From Knoellia sp. Soil729 (GTDB lineage Bacteria; Actinomycetota; Actinomycetes; Actinomycetales; Dermatophilaceae): a stretch of DNA of 56,710 nucleotides. Under the pieces are notes generated by a model, which did not search any database, was not told where the DNA came from, and worked only from the letters and a program-made list of their open reading frames with translations. This document shows, one piece after another, positions 26,056-34,342 of this stretch. How positions within the stretch are numbered: position 1 is the first letter of the stretch; every line of letters begins with the position of its first letter. Location of the stretch: NCBI RefSeq assembly GCF_001427985.1, contig NZ_LMSA01000002.1, positions 665,139 through 721,848 on the forward strand, given 5' to 3'. A program made the translations under genes and the position numbers.

Positions 26056-27788
26056 GCCGCCGCCTCCTCTGCGCTGCGCTGGCTCTCGACGATCTCGACA
26101 TAGGTCGGGCACGTCTCGAGCAGCTCGTCATGTGTCCCCGTGCCGACGACCGCCCCGTCCTCGAGGACGACGATGTGGTCGGCGTCGATGATGGTCGAAA
26201 CCCGTTGTGCCACCACGATGACCGTCGTATGCCGGGTGACCGGCTGAAGTGCCGCCCGGAGCCGTGCGTCCGTGGACAGGTCGAGGGCCGAGAAGCTGTC
26301 GTCGAACAGGAAGACGTCGGGCTTGGCGACGAGGGCGCGGGCGATGGCGAGCCGTTGGCGCTGGCCTCCGGACACATTGGTGCCACCCTGCGCGATCGCC
26401 GAGTCCAGACCGTCGGGCATCGACCTCACGAAGTCCTCGGCCTGGGCGATCCGCAACGCCTCCCACAGCTCGTCGTCGGTGGCGTCCGAGTCGCCGTAGC
26501 GCAGGTTGGACGCCACCGTGCCCGTGAAGAGATAGGGCTTTTGCGGCACGAGCCCGATGCGCGACCACACGTCCTCGAGGGTCGCGTCGCGCACGTCGAC
26601 ACCGCCGAGCAGCACGGCCCCGTCGGTGACGTCGTAGAGGCGCGGGATGACCGAGAGCAGGGTCGACTTGCCGGAGCCGGTGCTGCCGATGATCGCGGTG
26701 GTCTGGCCCGGCTGGGCCGTGAGCGAGACGCCCTGCAGGACGGGGACGTCGGCACCGGGGTAGGCGAACTCGACCCCACGCAGCTCGACCGAGGTGCCGC
26801 CGGTGGGGAGTGGGACGGGAGCGACGGGCTGGACGACCGTCGAGTCGGTGTCGAGGACCTCCGCAATGCGGCCGGCGGAGACGGTGGCGCGCGGGATCAT
26901 CATCGACATGAACGTCGCCATCATCACCGACATGAGGATCTGCATGAGGTAGCTCATGAAGGCGGTGAGCTCGCCGACCTGCATCTGCCCGTTGTCGACG
27001 CGCTGGGCACCGAACCACAGCACCGCGACCGTCGAGGCGTTGAAGATGACCATGACGATCGGGAAGACCATGGCCATGAGCCGGCCGACCGCCAGGGCGG
27101 TGCCGGTGTACTGGGTGTTGGCGTCGGCGAAGCGGGCACGCTCGTGGTCCTCTCGGACGAAGGCGCGCACGACGCGGATGCCGGTGATCTGCTCGCGCAG
27201 CACCCGGTTGACCCAGTCCACCGACTCCTGCATGAGGCGGAAGTTGGGGATCATCCGGCGGATGACGAGCGAGACGCAGAGGGCGAGCAGGGGTACGGCC
27301 ACCGCGACGAGCCAGGAGAGTCCCACGTCCTCGCGCAGCGCCATGATGATGCCGCCGACCATCATGATCGGCGCGGAGACCATCATCGCGGCGCCCATGA
27401 AGACCACGGTCTGGACCTGGGTGACGTCGTTGGTGTTGCGCGAGATCAGGGTGGGGGCGCCGAAGCGCGACACCTCCTGCGCCGAGAAGTCCCCGACCCT
27501 GGCGAAGACGCCGGCTCGCAGGTCTCGTCCCATGCCGGCGGCTGCGCGCGCACCGAGATAGGTGGCCGCCACCGACGCCGCGATCTGGACGAGCGAGACG
27601 GCGAGCATCCATCCCCCCGCAGTCATGATGTAGCCGGTGTCGCCCTTGGCGACGCCCTGGTCGATGATGCGGCCGTTGAGGCTGGGCAGGTAGAGCGAGG
27701 CGATCGTCCCCACGAGCTGGAGCAGGACGAGCACGAGCAGCGCCCCGCGGTAGGGGCGCAGGTAGTCGCGCATGAGTCGAAGCAGCAC
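26052..27788 (-). CDS. ABC exporter half-transporter, degenerate-site subunit
   Basis: A 578-aa TMD-NBD protein. Walker A is GSTGSGKST, the signature VSGGQRQRLAIARAL is canonical, but Walker B reads DVFLFDDSFSALD, with Asp in place of the catalytic Glu, as in the degenerate half of heterodimeric exporters such as TM287/288 or BmrCD. The partner at 24061 has the reverse combination: catalytic Glu kept and signature altered. The GTG start at 27788 overlaps the TetR stop by one base (TAGTG), implying coupling. Substrate unknown. Confidence 0.92.
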   Translation of the reverse strand: MLLRLMRDYLRPYRGALLVLVLLQLVGTIASLYLPSLNGRIIDQGVAKGDTGYIMTAGGWMLAVSLVQIAASVAATYLGARAAAGMGRDLRAGVFARVGDFSAQEVSRFGAPTLISRNTNDVTQVQTVVFMGAAMMVSAPIMMVGGIIMALREDVGLSWLVAVAVPLLALCVSLVIRRMIPNFRLMQESVDWVNRVLREQITGIRVVRAFVREDHERARFADANTQYTGTALAVGRLMAMVFPIVMVIFNASTVAVLWFGAQRVDNGQMQVGELTAFMSYLMQILMSVMMATFMSMMIPRATVSAGRIAEVLDTDSTVVQPVAPVPLPTGGTSVELRGVEFAYPGADVPVLQGVSLTAQPGQTTAIIGSTGSGKSTLLSVIPRLYDVTDGAVLLGGVDVRDATLEDVWSRIGLVPQKPYLFTGTVASNLRYGDSDATDDELWEALRIAQAEDFVRSMPDGLDSAIAQGGTNVSGGQRQRLAIARALVAKPDVFLFDDSFSALDLSTDARLRAALQPVTRHTTVIVVAQRVSTIIDADHIVVLEDGAVVGTGTHDELLETCPTYVEIVESQRSAEEAAA

Positions 27789-28429
27789 TACTTCTTCTTT
27801 CGGGTCGTCGTGGTGCGAGGGGAGGTGTCGTCGGTGGAGGAGCGCAGGAGCGCGCCCTCGAGGAGGACGTCGACGAGCTGCTCCGGGCTGGAGTGCTCAC
27901 CGCCGTCGAGCATCGGGTGCACGCTCGAGAGCGTCAGCATTCGGAGGTAGCCGATGAAGGTCGGCGCCGAGACGCGCAGCTGCTCCACGTCGGAACCGAG
28001 GAGCTCGACGAAGGCCGCATCCAGCTCGGCGGTGGCCTCGTGCCGACGCTTGTGCGCGTCCCCTCCCGTGGGCGGGCGCAGCGGCTGGCCCGACGACTGC
28101 AGGACGGTCATGAGCGCGAAGATGCCCTGCAGGTGCTCCTGCATGATCTCGACACCGGCCGCAAGCCTCGCGGGCATCGAGAGGGACCGGTCCACCTCGC
28201 CGAGCTCGACGACGAGCGTGGAGTTGTCGAAGGCATCGTGGATGGCCGCGTCGATGATCGCGTCCTTGGTCTCGAAGACCCTGAAGATCGTGCCCTCCGC
28301 GATCCCCGCCGCCTTGGCGATCTCCTTGGTGCTCACCGCAGTGCCCTTCGCCCGGAGCAGGGGGAGGGTGGCGGTGATGATCGAGGCCCGACGGTCGTCG
28401 GGACTCATGGCGGGAGCGCGAGGTGGCAC
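27788..28429 (-). CDS. TetR-family repressor of the ABC exporter operon
   Basis: 213 aa. The N-terminal helix-turn-helix reads KEIAKAAGIAEGTIFRVFETKDAII, typical of TetR, after RRASIITATLPLLRAKGT. The rest is helical with no catalytic motif and is probably the ligand-binding and dimer part. The Lys-rich C-terminus is TTTTRKKK. The GTG at 28429 is chosen because CATACT lies 7 nt upstream and the operator overlaps that box. An ABC half-transporter starts one base into the stop codon, so the three genes form an operon that this protein likely represses and de-represses on drug binding. Confidence 0.9.
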   Translation of the reverse strand: MPPRAPAMSPDDRRASIITATLPLLRAKGTAVSTKEIAKAAGIAEGTIFRVFETKDAIIDAAIHDAFDNSTLVVELGEVDRSLSMPARLAAGVEIMQEHLQGIFALMTVLQSSGQPLRPPTGGDAHKRRHEATAELDAAFVELLGSDVEQLRVSAPTFIGYLRMLTLSSVHPMLDGGEHSSPEQLVDVLLEGALLRSSTDDTSPRTTTTRKKK

Positions 28430-28436
28430 GTCGTCA

Positions 28437-28462
28437 AGTATGAGTGAGTGAGCACTCACTCA
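28437..28462 (-). promoter_or_regulatory. TetR operator over the -10 box
   Basis: A 22-bp dyad (28441-28462) has 10-bp arms TGAGTGAGTG and CACTCACTCA around a central AG. It overlaps the -10 box CATACT (28442-28437 on the minus strand). This matches the common TetR-type operator and predicts autorepression of the tetR-ABC operon. Confidence 0.85.
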
Positions 28463-28539
28463 CAACTACTTTTCCGACCTGCCCAAATGCGGTCCCGCGG
28501 GCGCTGCCGCACCCTGTCACTCACTTCTGGAGTGGTTCC

Positions 28540-28737
28540 TCAGCGCGACTCGGACTCGTCGCCCGGCTCGTTGAGGTCGGTCGACCCACCATGGTCCGGG
28601 TCGTTGACGTCGGGGGTGTCGGGCACGCTGTCGGCACCCCCCAGGGCGGTCTCGGGGTTGAGGGCGCCGGAGCCTGCCTCCGAGACAGTGCCCTCGTGGT
28701 CGGCCTGGTTGTCACTGTGGTCCGGGTCGTGGCTCAT
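28540..28737 (-). CDS. Small acidic disordered protein, unknown
   Basis: 65 aa, rich in Asp, Glu, Gly, Pro and Ser, with no hydrophobic core (starts MSHDPDHSDNQADHEGTVSE). Probably disordered and cytoplasmic. The start is supported by TATGTT 6 nt before the ATG at 28737. No family is recognised; such short acidic proteins are common in this bacterial group. Confidence 0.6.
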   Translation of the reverse strand: MSHDPDHSDNQADHEGTVSEAGSGALNPETALGGADSVPDTPDVNDPDHGGSTDLNEPGDESESR

Positions 28738-28769
28738 GGCTCCAACATAGGTGTCCCACGGCCCTGCTG

Positions 28770-30269
28770 TCAGACGAGCAACCCGTCCTTGGCCGCCTCC
28801 CGCACGAACTCCACCACGTCGCGGGTCGTCTCGTCGGCGTCCAGGCCGAGGATTCCGGCGATCGCTCCGACGGCCTGTCTCGGGGTGAGCTCACCGTCCG
28901 CGACAGAGAGGTATGCCGCGGTGACTGTCGTGAGGGTGATGACCCGTCCCAGCCCCCCACCTTGGCGGGCGACGATGACCGAGGGGTCCTGCGCTCCGGG
29001 AAGGGTGTGGCGCTCCTCCGTGACGTCGGGCGTCGCCTTCCACGCCCGGTCGAGCACGTCGTCGTCGGAGTGCTCCGTGAGCCAGATGCGGGCCTCGAGG
29101 CCGACCTGCACCGCGTCGCCCATGGCCGGCGGCACGGGTCCCCGGGCGTCCATGAGGTCGAGGAAGGGCTCGCGGTCGGTGCTGGGCCGGTGCAGCGTGA
29201 TGACCCCGAAGCCGATCGACTGGATGTCGCGCGACGCGAAGTCGTCGAGCCACGCGGCATACATCGCGTCGAAGTCGGCGGTCCCCGGGTGGTGACCACC
29301 GTCGCGCGACCACGTCTCGGCGTACTCCGCAGGATCCTGCACCTCGCGCTGGACCACCCACGCGTCCACGCCGGCACCCTCGAGCCATGAGCCGACGCGC
29401 TCGGTCCATGTTGAGCCGCGCGGCACCTCCCAGTTGCCGAGGAACTGGGCCACTCCCCCGGGTTCGAGGTGGTCACCGACCGAGCGCACGAGGTCGGCGA
29501 CGATCGCGTCGCCGGCGGCCCCACCGTCGCGGTACTCGAAGAGGGGCATCTCACCAGAGCGCGGAGTGATGACGAACGGGGGGTTGCTGACGATCAGCGA
29601 GAAGCGCTCCCCCTCAACGGGTTCGAGCATGGATCCGGCTCGCACGTCCCAGGTGCACTCGTTGAGGGCGGCGTTGAAGCGGGCGAACGCCAGCGCCCTC
29701 TCGCTGAGGTCCGTGGCGACGATCGACTCCGCGTGCGAGCCGAGGTGGAGCGCCTGGACGCCGCAGCCTGTGCCCACATCGAGCGCCCGGCCGGCCGGGC
29801 GGCGGATCGTCCACGCGGCCAGGGTCGTCGAGGCGCCGCCGATCCCGAGGACGTGGTCTGCGCGCACGGGCGAGCCGGTGGCCACCTCCGCAAGGTCGGA
29901 GGCGACCCACCAGTGGCGGTCGTCCGCGGCATACGGTCGCACGTCGACCCGCGCGACGACTCCGTCCCCCTCCTCGTCGACGAGGCCGAGGGCGACGGCA
30001 CCACTGGCCCGCAGCGTCGGGAGGGCGCGCTCGACCTCGGCGAGGTCGACGGGGTCGCCGAGTGTGAAGAGCCGGATGAGGGTGGCCACCGGGGCCTTCG
30101 ACGCGGCGGCCACCCGACGGGCCGGCAGCGGCTGCTCACGCAGCAGGGCGCCGCTCGCCATGGGTCCGAGGGCGTCGGTCACCCCGGTCACGGTGAAGTC
30201 GGCGGCCGTCAGGTCATTCCTGAGCCGGGCGATGAGGTCCTCGTCGAGCCGAGGTGCGCGAAGTGACAT
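28770..30269 (-). CDS. SAM-dependent methyltransferase with NPPF motif
   Basis: A 499-aa methyltransferase. An N-terminal helical domain (residues 1-150) is followed by a Rossmann fold with motif I LDVGTGCGVQALHL, then IVATDLSERALAFARFNAAL and the catalytic LIVSNPPFVITPR. The NPPF tetrapeptide is characteristic of enzymes that methylate planar amide or amine nitrogens: HemK/PrmC-type glutamine, rRNA guanine N2 or DNA adenine. Overall layout (pre-domain, MTase, long C-terminal domain) is closest to rRNA- or protein-modifying actinobacterial proteins. It starts 3 bp after the AIM24 stop, so they are co-transcribed. Confidence 0.85.
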   Translation of the reverse strand: MSLRAPRLDEDLIARLRNDLTAADFTVTGVTDALGPMASGALLREQPLPARRVAAASKAPVATLIRLFTLGDPVDLAEVERALPTLRASGAVALGLVDEEGDGVVARVDVRPYAADDRHWWVASDLAEVATGSPVRADHVLGIGGASTTLAAWTIRRPAGRALDVGTGCGVQALHLGSHAESIVATDLSERALAFARFNAALNECTWDVRAGSMLEPVEGERFSLIVSNPPFVITPRSGEMPLFEYRDGGAAGDAIVADLVRSVGDHLEPGGVAQFLGNWEVPRGSTWTERVGSWLEGAGVDAWVVQREVQDPAEYAETWSRDGGHHPGTADFDAMYAAWLDDFASRDIQSIGFGVITLHRPSTDREPFLDLMDARGPVPPAMGDAVQVGLEARIWLTEHSDDDVLDRAWKATPDVTEERHTLPGAQDPSVIVARQGGGLGRVITLTTVTAAYLSVADGELTPRQAVGAIAGILGLDADETTRDVVEFVREAAKDGLLV

Positions 30270-30272
30270 GGC

Positions 30273-30983
30273 TCAGCCGTCGAGGAGGCTGCCGAGCATG
30301 CCTCCGCCGCCGCCTCCCCCGGTGCTGGCCGGAGGAGTCCACTCACTCGGCTGGACCACGACGAAGCCCGGCCCGTGGAACGCGTACTGGAACGCCTCTC
30401 CGCTTCCTCCGCGCAGCATCGAGCGCATGTTCATGCTCGAGACGATCTGTGGGGTGAGGCCGAGCGACCAGCCGACGCAGGCCTGGACGTCGACGTAGGT
30501 CGGCTGCTGCGAGCAGTCGAGGATGACGGGCTGACCGACCGTGTGGATGGCCACCGTGCCGGTGCCCTGGAGCGTGGTGTTGAAGAGCCCACCGCTCATC
30601 ATCCCGACGCCCTGGACGCGCTTGATGTCCCACGCGATCTGCGAGTCGAAGGCCAGGAGGTTGCGGGCGTTGATGCTCATCCCGTCGCCGGTGAGCTCGA
30701 TGAGGTGGACGAAGCCGGCCTCGCTGGCGAAGAAGACCTCTCCGTCACCGGAGACGCGCATGAGGCTGACGTCCTCACCCGTGACGACCTTCTTGAAGAG
30801 CTTGCCGACGCTGCCCGCCTTCTCGTGGTCGAAGCGCATCTGACCTTGGTAGGCGACCATCGCGCCCTTGACCGCGAGCACGTCACCACCGAGGTGCACG
30901 CGCAGGAGCTGCGGGTTCTGCAGGGCGAACGTCTGCTCGGACTCGAGCTCGAGGTTGGCCTGGTCGAAGAGCGGGGAGCGCAT
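30273..30983 (-). CDS. AIM24-family protein
   Basis: A 236-aa beta-rich protein of the AIM24 (TIM barrel-like/tubby-like) family. Motifs include VHLGGDVLAVKGAMVAYQG, LMRVSGDGEVFFASEAG, INARNLLAFDSQIAWDI, and LFNTTLQGTGTVAIHTVGQP. The C-terminus is a Gly-rich tail (GGGGGGGML). In eukaryotes AIM24 is mitochondrial; the bacterial role is unknown. The ATG at 30983 is fixed by TAGGCT 7 nt upstream (leaderless). Confidence 0.88.
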   Translation of the reverse strand: MRSPLFDQANLELESEQTFALQNPQLLRVHLGGDVLAVKGAMVAYQGQMRFDHEKAGSVGKLFKKVVTGEDVSLMRVSGDGEVFFASEAGFVHLIELTGDGMSINARNLLAFDSQIAWDIKRVQGVGMMSGGLFNTTLQGTGTVAIHTVGQPVILDCSQQPTYVDVQACVGWSLGLTPQIVSSMNMRSMLRGGSGEAFQYAFHGPGFVVVQPSEWTPPASTGGGGGGGMLGSLLDG

Positions 30984-31133
30984 GGCGCCCAGCCTAGAGC
31001 CGCGCCCCGTCGCACCGGTGAGCAGTCACACTTCTGCGCCGGTCGCGCGACCGCCTGTCACCGTGGCGACCGGCACACGCATGCGGACGCCGGTGTTCAG
31101 GCCCTGCGCCGGTGGCGCGACCGGCGCAGACAC

Positions 31134-31169
31134 GGCGGTCGGCACACCCTTTCGGGTGGGCCGACCGCC
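31134..31169 (-). terminator. Terminator after hppA
   Basis: A 16-bp stem with one mismatch (ggcggtcggcacaccc against gggtgggccgaccgcc) and loop tttc lies 35 bp past the hppA stop. A second GC-rich dyad with arms gcgccggt/accggcgc sits beside it near 31106-31128. Confidence 0.75.
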
Positions 31170-31203
31170 GTTCACTGCAGGTGGCGTATGCCGGGTGCGC
31201 GGG

Positions 31204-33684
31204 TCAGCGGGGGGCGTTCGCCTCGACGTGGTCGTCCTTGTCCAGTGACACCTCGACGGACTCACCCGGCTGAGTGACGGCACCGGAGTCGGGTGCTGAG
31301 GCGTCGAACTGCTGCACGGGCTCGCCCTCGTCGTCGCCGCCGCCGATGGCGAGGTCACGACGCTTGGAGATCGCGACCGCCGTGAAGACGATGACGAACG
31401 CGACGGCGGCGATGCCGTAACGGATCGGCGCGCTGGCGTCCTCGCCGACCGACAGCATGACGATCGCCGGGGCGATGAGCACAGCCACGAGGTTCATGAC
31501 CTTGAGCAGCGGGTTGATGGCCGGGCCGGCGGTGTCCTTGAACGGGTCACCGACGGTGTCACCGATGACCGTGGCCTCGTGGGCCGCACTGCCCTTGCCA
31601 CCGTGGACGCCGTCCTCGACGATCTTCTTCGCGTTGTCCCAGGCGCCGCCCGAGTTCGCCAGGAAGACGGCCATGAGGCAGCCGGTGCCGATGGCGCCGC
31701 CGAGGAACCCTGCGAGCGCACCGACGCCGAGCCCGAAGCCGACGATGACCGGGGTGAGCGCGGCCAGCAGACCGGGGGTGGCGAGCTCGCGCAGCGAGTC
31801 GCGGGTGCAGATGTCCACCACCTTGCCGTACTCCGGCTTGGTCGTGCCCTCCATGATCCCCGGGATGTCGCGGAACTGGCGACGGACCTCGAAGACAATG
31901 GCGCCGGCCGCGCGGGTCACCGCGTTGATGGCCAGCCCGGAGAAGAGGAACACCACGGCTGCACCGAGCAGCAGGCCGACCAGGGTCGAGGGGTTGGTGA
32001 TGACACCCTGCGCGTCCTGGATGAACTTGTTGCCCGCCGCGATCTGGCCCTCGTCGAGCTTGGAGGCGTCGATCTCGCCGATCGTCGTCTGCCAGGCGTC
32101 GGTGTAGGAGCCGAAGAGCGCGGTCGCCGCGAGGACGGCCGTCGCGATCGCGATGCCCTTGGTGATCGCCTTGGTCGTGTTGCCGACCGCGTCGAGCTCG
32201 GTGAGGATCTGCGCGGCCTCCGCGTCGACGTCGCCGGACATCTCGGCGATGCCCTGCGCGTTGTCGGAGACCGGACCGAAGGTGTCCATCGCCACAATGA
32301 CACCGACGGTCGTGAGCAGACCACAGCCGGCGAGCGCGATGAGGAAGAGCGACAGGGCCACCGACCCACCACCGAGGAGGAACGCCGCGTAGACGGCGGC
32401 GCCGATGATGACCGCGGTGTAGACCGCGGACTCGAGGCCCACGCCGATACCCGAGAGCACGACGGTCGCGGCACCGGTGAGCGAGGTGCGGGCGACGTCC
32501 TTGGTCGGGCGCTTGTCGGTGCCGGTGAAGTATCCGGTGAGCCAGAGGATGATCGCCGCGAGCACGATGCCGATGATGACCGCGCCGATGGCAACGAGGG
32601 CCGGGTTCTTGTCGAACGAGGCGATCTCCTGCTGCGACTGCGACAGCGCCTGCGGGTCGCGACCCTCGAAGAGCTCGGCGAAGGTGTGCGGGAGGTAGAA
32701 CCACGCGACGATCGCCGAGAGCACGGCAGCGATGGCTGCGGAGATGTAGAAGCCCTGGTTGATGGCGTCGAGGGCGCTCTGGGAGCCGCGGGCCTTGGTG
32801 ATGAAGACGCCGATCAGAGCGGTGATGGCGCCGATCGCCGGGACGAGGAGCGGGAAGACAAGGCCGTAGGAGCCGAAGGCCACGGAACCCAGGATGAGGG
32901 CGGCAACCAGCATCACGGCATACGACTCGAAGAGGTCTGCCGCCATGCCGGCGCAGTCACCCACGTTGTCACCGACGTTGTCGGCGATGGTCGCGGCGTT
33001 GCGCGGGTCGTCCTCGGGGATGCCAGCCTCGACCTTGCCGACGAGGTCGGCGCCGACGTCGGCGGCCTTGGTGAAGATGCCACCGCCGACGCGCATGAAC
33101 ATCGCGAGCAGGGCGGCGCCGAAGCCGAAGCCCTCGAGCACCTTGGGGGCGTCACCCTTGTAGAGGAGGACGACGACCGAGGCACCGAGCAGGCCCAGGC
33201 CCACCGTTGCCATGCCGACGGTGCCACCGGTGCGGAAGGCGATGCGCATGCCCTCGTCGCGGCCGTTCTCACCGCGTGAGGCGGCAGCAACGCGGACGTT
33301 GGCCTTCGTGGCGAGCTTCATGCCGAGGTAGCCGATGGCTGCGGAGAAGAGCGCGCCGACGATGAAGAAGCCGGAGCGACCCAGCTTCACCCCCCAGTCA
33401 GGCGCGGGCAGCAGCAGGAGCAGCCCGAAGACGAGCACGACGAAGATGGACAGCGTCTTGAACTGCCGCGTGAGGTAGGCCTGCGCCCCCTCTTCGACAG
33501 CCGCGCCGATCTCTTGCATCTTTTCGGTTCCAGCGTCCGCACGAAGAACCTGCTGACGGAAGACGAAGCCCATGACGAGGGCGATCACGGCGATGACCGC
33601 GACCCCCACGACAAGAGTGACGTTCGATCCGGTCAGGTCCAGCGTGGAACTCGCCTCGGCCGGTGCGAGCGCGAGTGCAGCCAT
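31204..33684 (-). CDS. hppA: Membrane H+-translocating pyrophosphatase
   Basis: An 826-aa membrane enzyme, about 16 helices, that hydrolyses PPi and pumps protons outward. The substrate-binding segment reads DVGADLVGKVEAGIPEDDPR then NVGDNVGDCAGMAADLFES, and a second Asp-rich site near the C-terminus is DTVGDPFKDTAGPAINPL. GNTTKAITKG carries Lys at the position where K+-dependent enzymes have Ala, so this should be a K+-independent H+-PPase. The ATG at 33684 follows a strong aaggaggatgg ribosome-binding site. Two GTGAC-N4-GTCAC dyads lie upstream. The C-terminus has an acidic tail. Confidence 0.95.
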   Translation of the reverse strand: MAALALAPAEASSTLDLTGSNVTLVVGVAVIAVIALVMGFVFRQQVLRADAGTEKMQEIGAAVEEGAQAYLTRQFKTLSIFVVLVFGLLLLLPAPDWGVKLGRSGFFIVGALFSAAIGYLGMKLATKANVRVAAASRGENGRDEGMRIAFRTGGTVGMATVGLGLLGASVVVLLYKGDAPKVLEGFGFGAALLAMFMRVGGGIFTKAADVGADLVGKVEAGIPEDDPRNAATIADNVGDNVGDCAGMAADLFESYAVMLVAALILGSVAFGSYGLVFPLLVPAIGAITALIGVFITKARGSQSALDAINQGFYISAAIAAVLSAIVAWFYLPHTFAELFEGRDPQALSQSQQEIASFDKNPALVAIGAVIIGIVLAAIILWLTGYFTGTDKRPTKDVARTSLTGAATVVLSGIGVGLESAVYTAVIIGAAVYAAFLLGGGSVALSLFLIALAGCGLLTTVGVIVAMDTFGPVSDNAQGIAEMSGDVDAEAAQILTELDAVGNTTKAITKGIAIATAVLAATALFGSYTDAWQTTIGEIDASKLDEGQIAAGNKFIQDAQGVITNPSTLVGLLLGAAVVFLFSGLAINAVTRAAGAIVFEVRRQFRDIPGIMEGTTKPEYGKVVDICTRDSLRELATPGLLAALTPVIVGFGLGVGALAGFLGGAIGTGCLMAVFLANSGGAWDNAKKIVEDGVHGGKGSAAHEATVIGDTVGDPFKDTAGPAINPLLKVMNLVAVLIAPAIVMLSVGEDASAPIRYGIAAVAFVIVFTAVAISKRRDLAIGGGDDEGEPVQQFDASAPDSGAVTQPGESVEVSLDKDDHVEANAPR

Positions 33685-33754
33685 TCCATCCTCCTTGACG
33701 GGTGCGCGTCACAGCGCCCGCGGCTCGTTGTTTGCCGCTGGCAGACGCGAGGTG

Positions 33755-33815
33755 GACCCTACCCGGTGACCCATGTCACGGGCACGCACCGGCGGCCAGA
33801 TGTGACTCCTGTCAC
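33755..33815 (-). promoter_or_regulatory. Putative hppA promoter with two GTGAC-N4-GTCAC dyads
   Basis: Dyads GTGACccatGTCAC (33766-33779) and GTGACtcctGTCAC (33802-33815) are 36 bp apart, start to start. A -10-like TAGGGT reads on the minus strand at 33760-33755. The dyads resemble Crp/GlxR (cAMP receptor) sites, whose general form is TGTGA-N6-TCACA. Binding is inferred. Confidence 0.5.
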
Positions 33816-33841
33816 GCCCAGTCGCGACGCCGGCCCTGGGG

Positions 33842-34213
33842 TCAGGCGGTGACCTCGGGTTCGAGGAGGTCCCCGGGAGCGGCCGCGAGCGCGGCGTCGA
33901 CGCTGTCGAAGATGGGGAGGACCCGGTCGAGGCCGGTGATCCCGAAGAGACGCAGGATGCGCTCGTTGGTGCAGACCACCCGCAGCCACCCGTCGAGCTT
34001 CTTGACGGCCTTGAGGCGGCCCACGAGGACCCCGAGACCGGTCGAGTCGAGGAAGGCGACCTCCTGCATGTCCACGACGAAAGCCGTCTGACCTGCGGCG
34101 ATGCGCTCCTCGATCGCCGATCGCAGTTGTGGTGCGGTGTAGACGTCGACCTCGCCGGAGACGGTCAGCACGGTGACGTCATCTCTCTCCGTGGTTCCCA
34201 CGCTCAGCTTCAC
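33842..34213 (-). CDS. STAS-domain anti-sigma factor antagonist
   Basis: A 123-aa SpoIIAA/RsbV-like protein. It reads VLTVSGEVDVYTAPQLRSAI, then VVDMQEVAFLDSTGLGVLVG with the phosphorylatable Ser57 in LDSTG, as in partner-switch antagonists. Dephosphorylated forms bind an anti-sigma kinase and free a sigma factor. No anti-sigma kinase or sigma gene is adjacent, so the partner is elsewhere. The GTG at 34213 is chosen because the STAS fold starts at once; the longer frame upstream is Arg-rich and unlikely. Divergent from the helicase gene. Confidence 0.9.
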   Translation of the reverse strand: MKLSVGTTERDDVTVLTVSGEVDVYTAPQLRSAIEERIAAGQTAFVVDMQEVAFLDSTGLGVLVGRLKAVKKLDGWLRVVCTNERILRLFGITGLDRVLPIFDSVDAALAAAPGDLLEPEVTA

Positions 34214-34342
34214 GGCTGCTTGTCTCCTTGATGCACTCGTCGCAGGCCCTTCGGGCCCTGTGGCCGTCCGGCCTCTGCACGCACACCTGACCAACCCTCA
34301 CAGCCCGAGGGTGTGTCAGTGCACGGGGTTACCGTAACGCGC

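Noticed and set aside
31579-33279. Long open frame antisense to hppA
   Set aside because: Shadow of the pyrophosphatase gene; charged low-complexity sequence with no family features.
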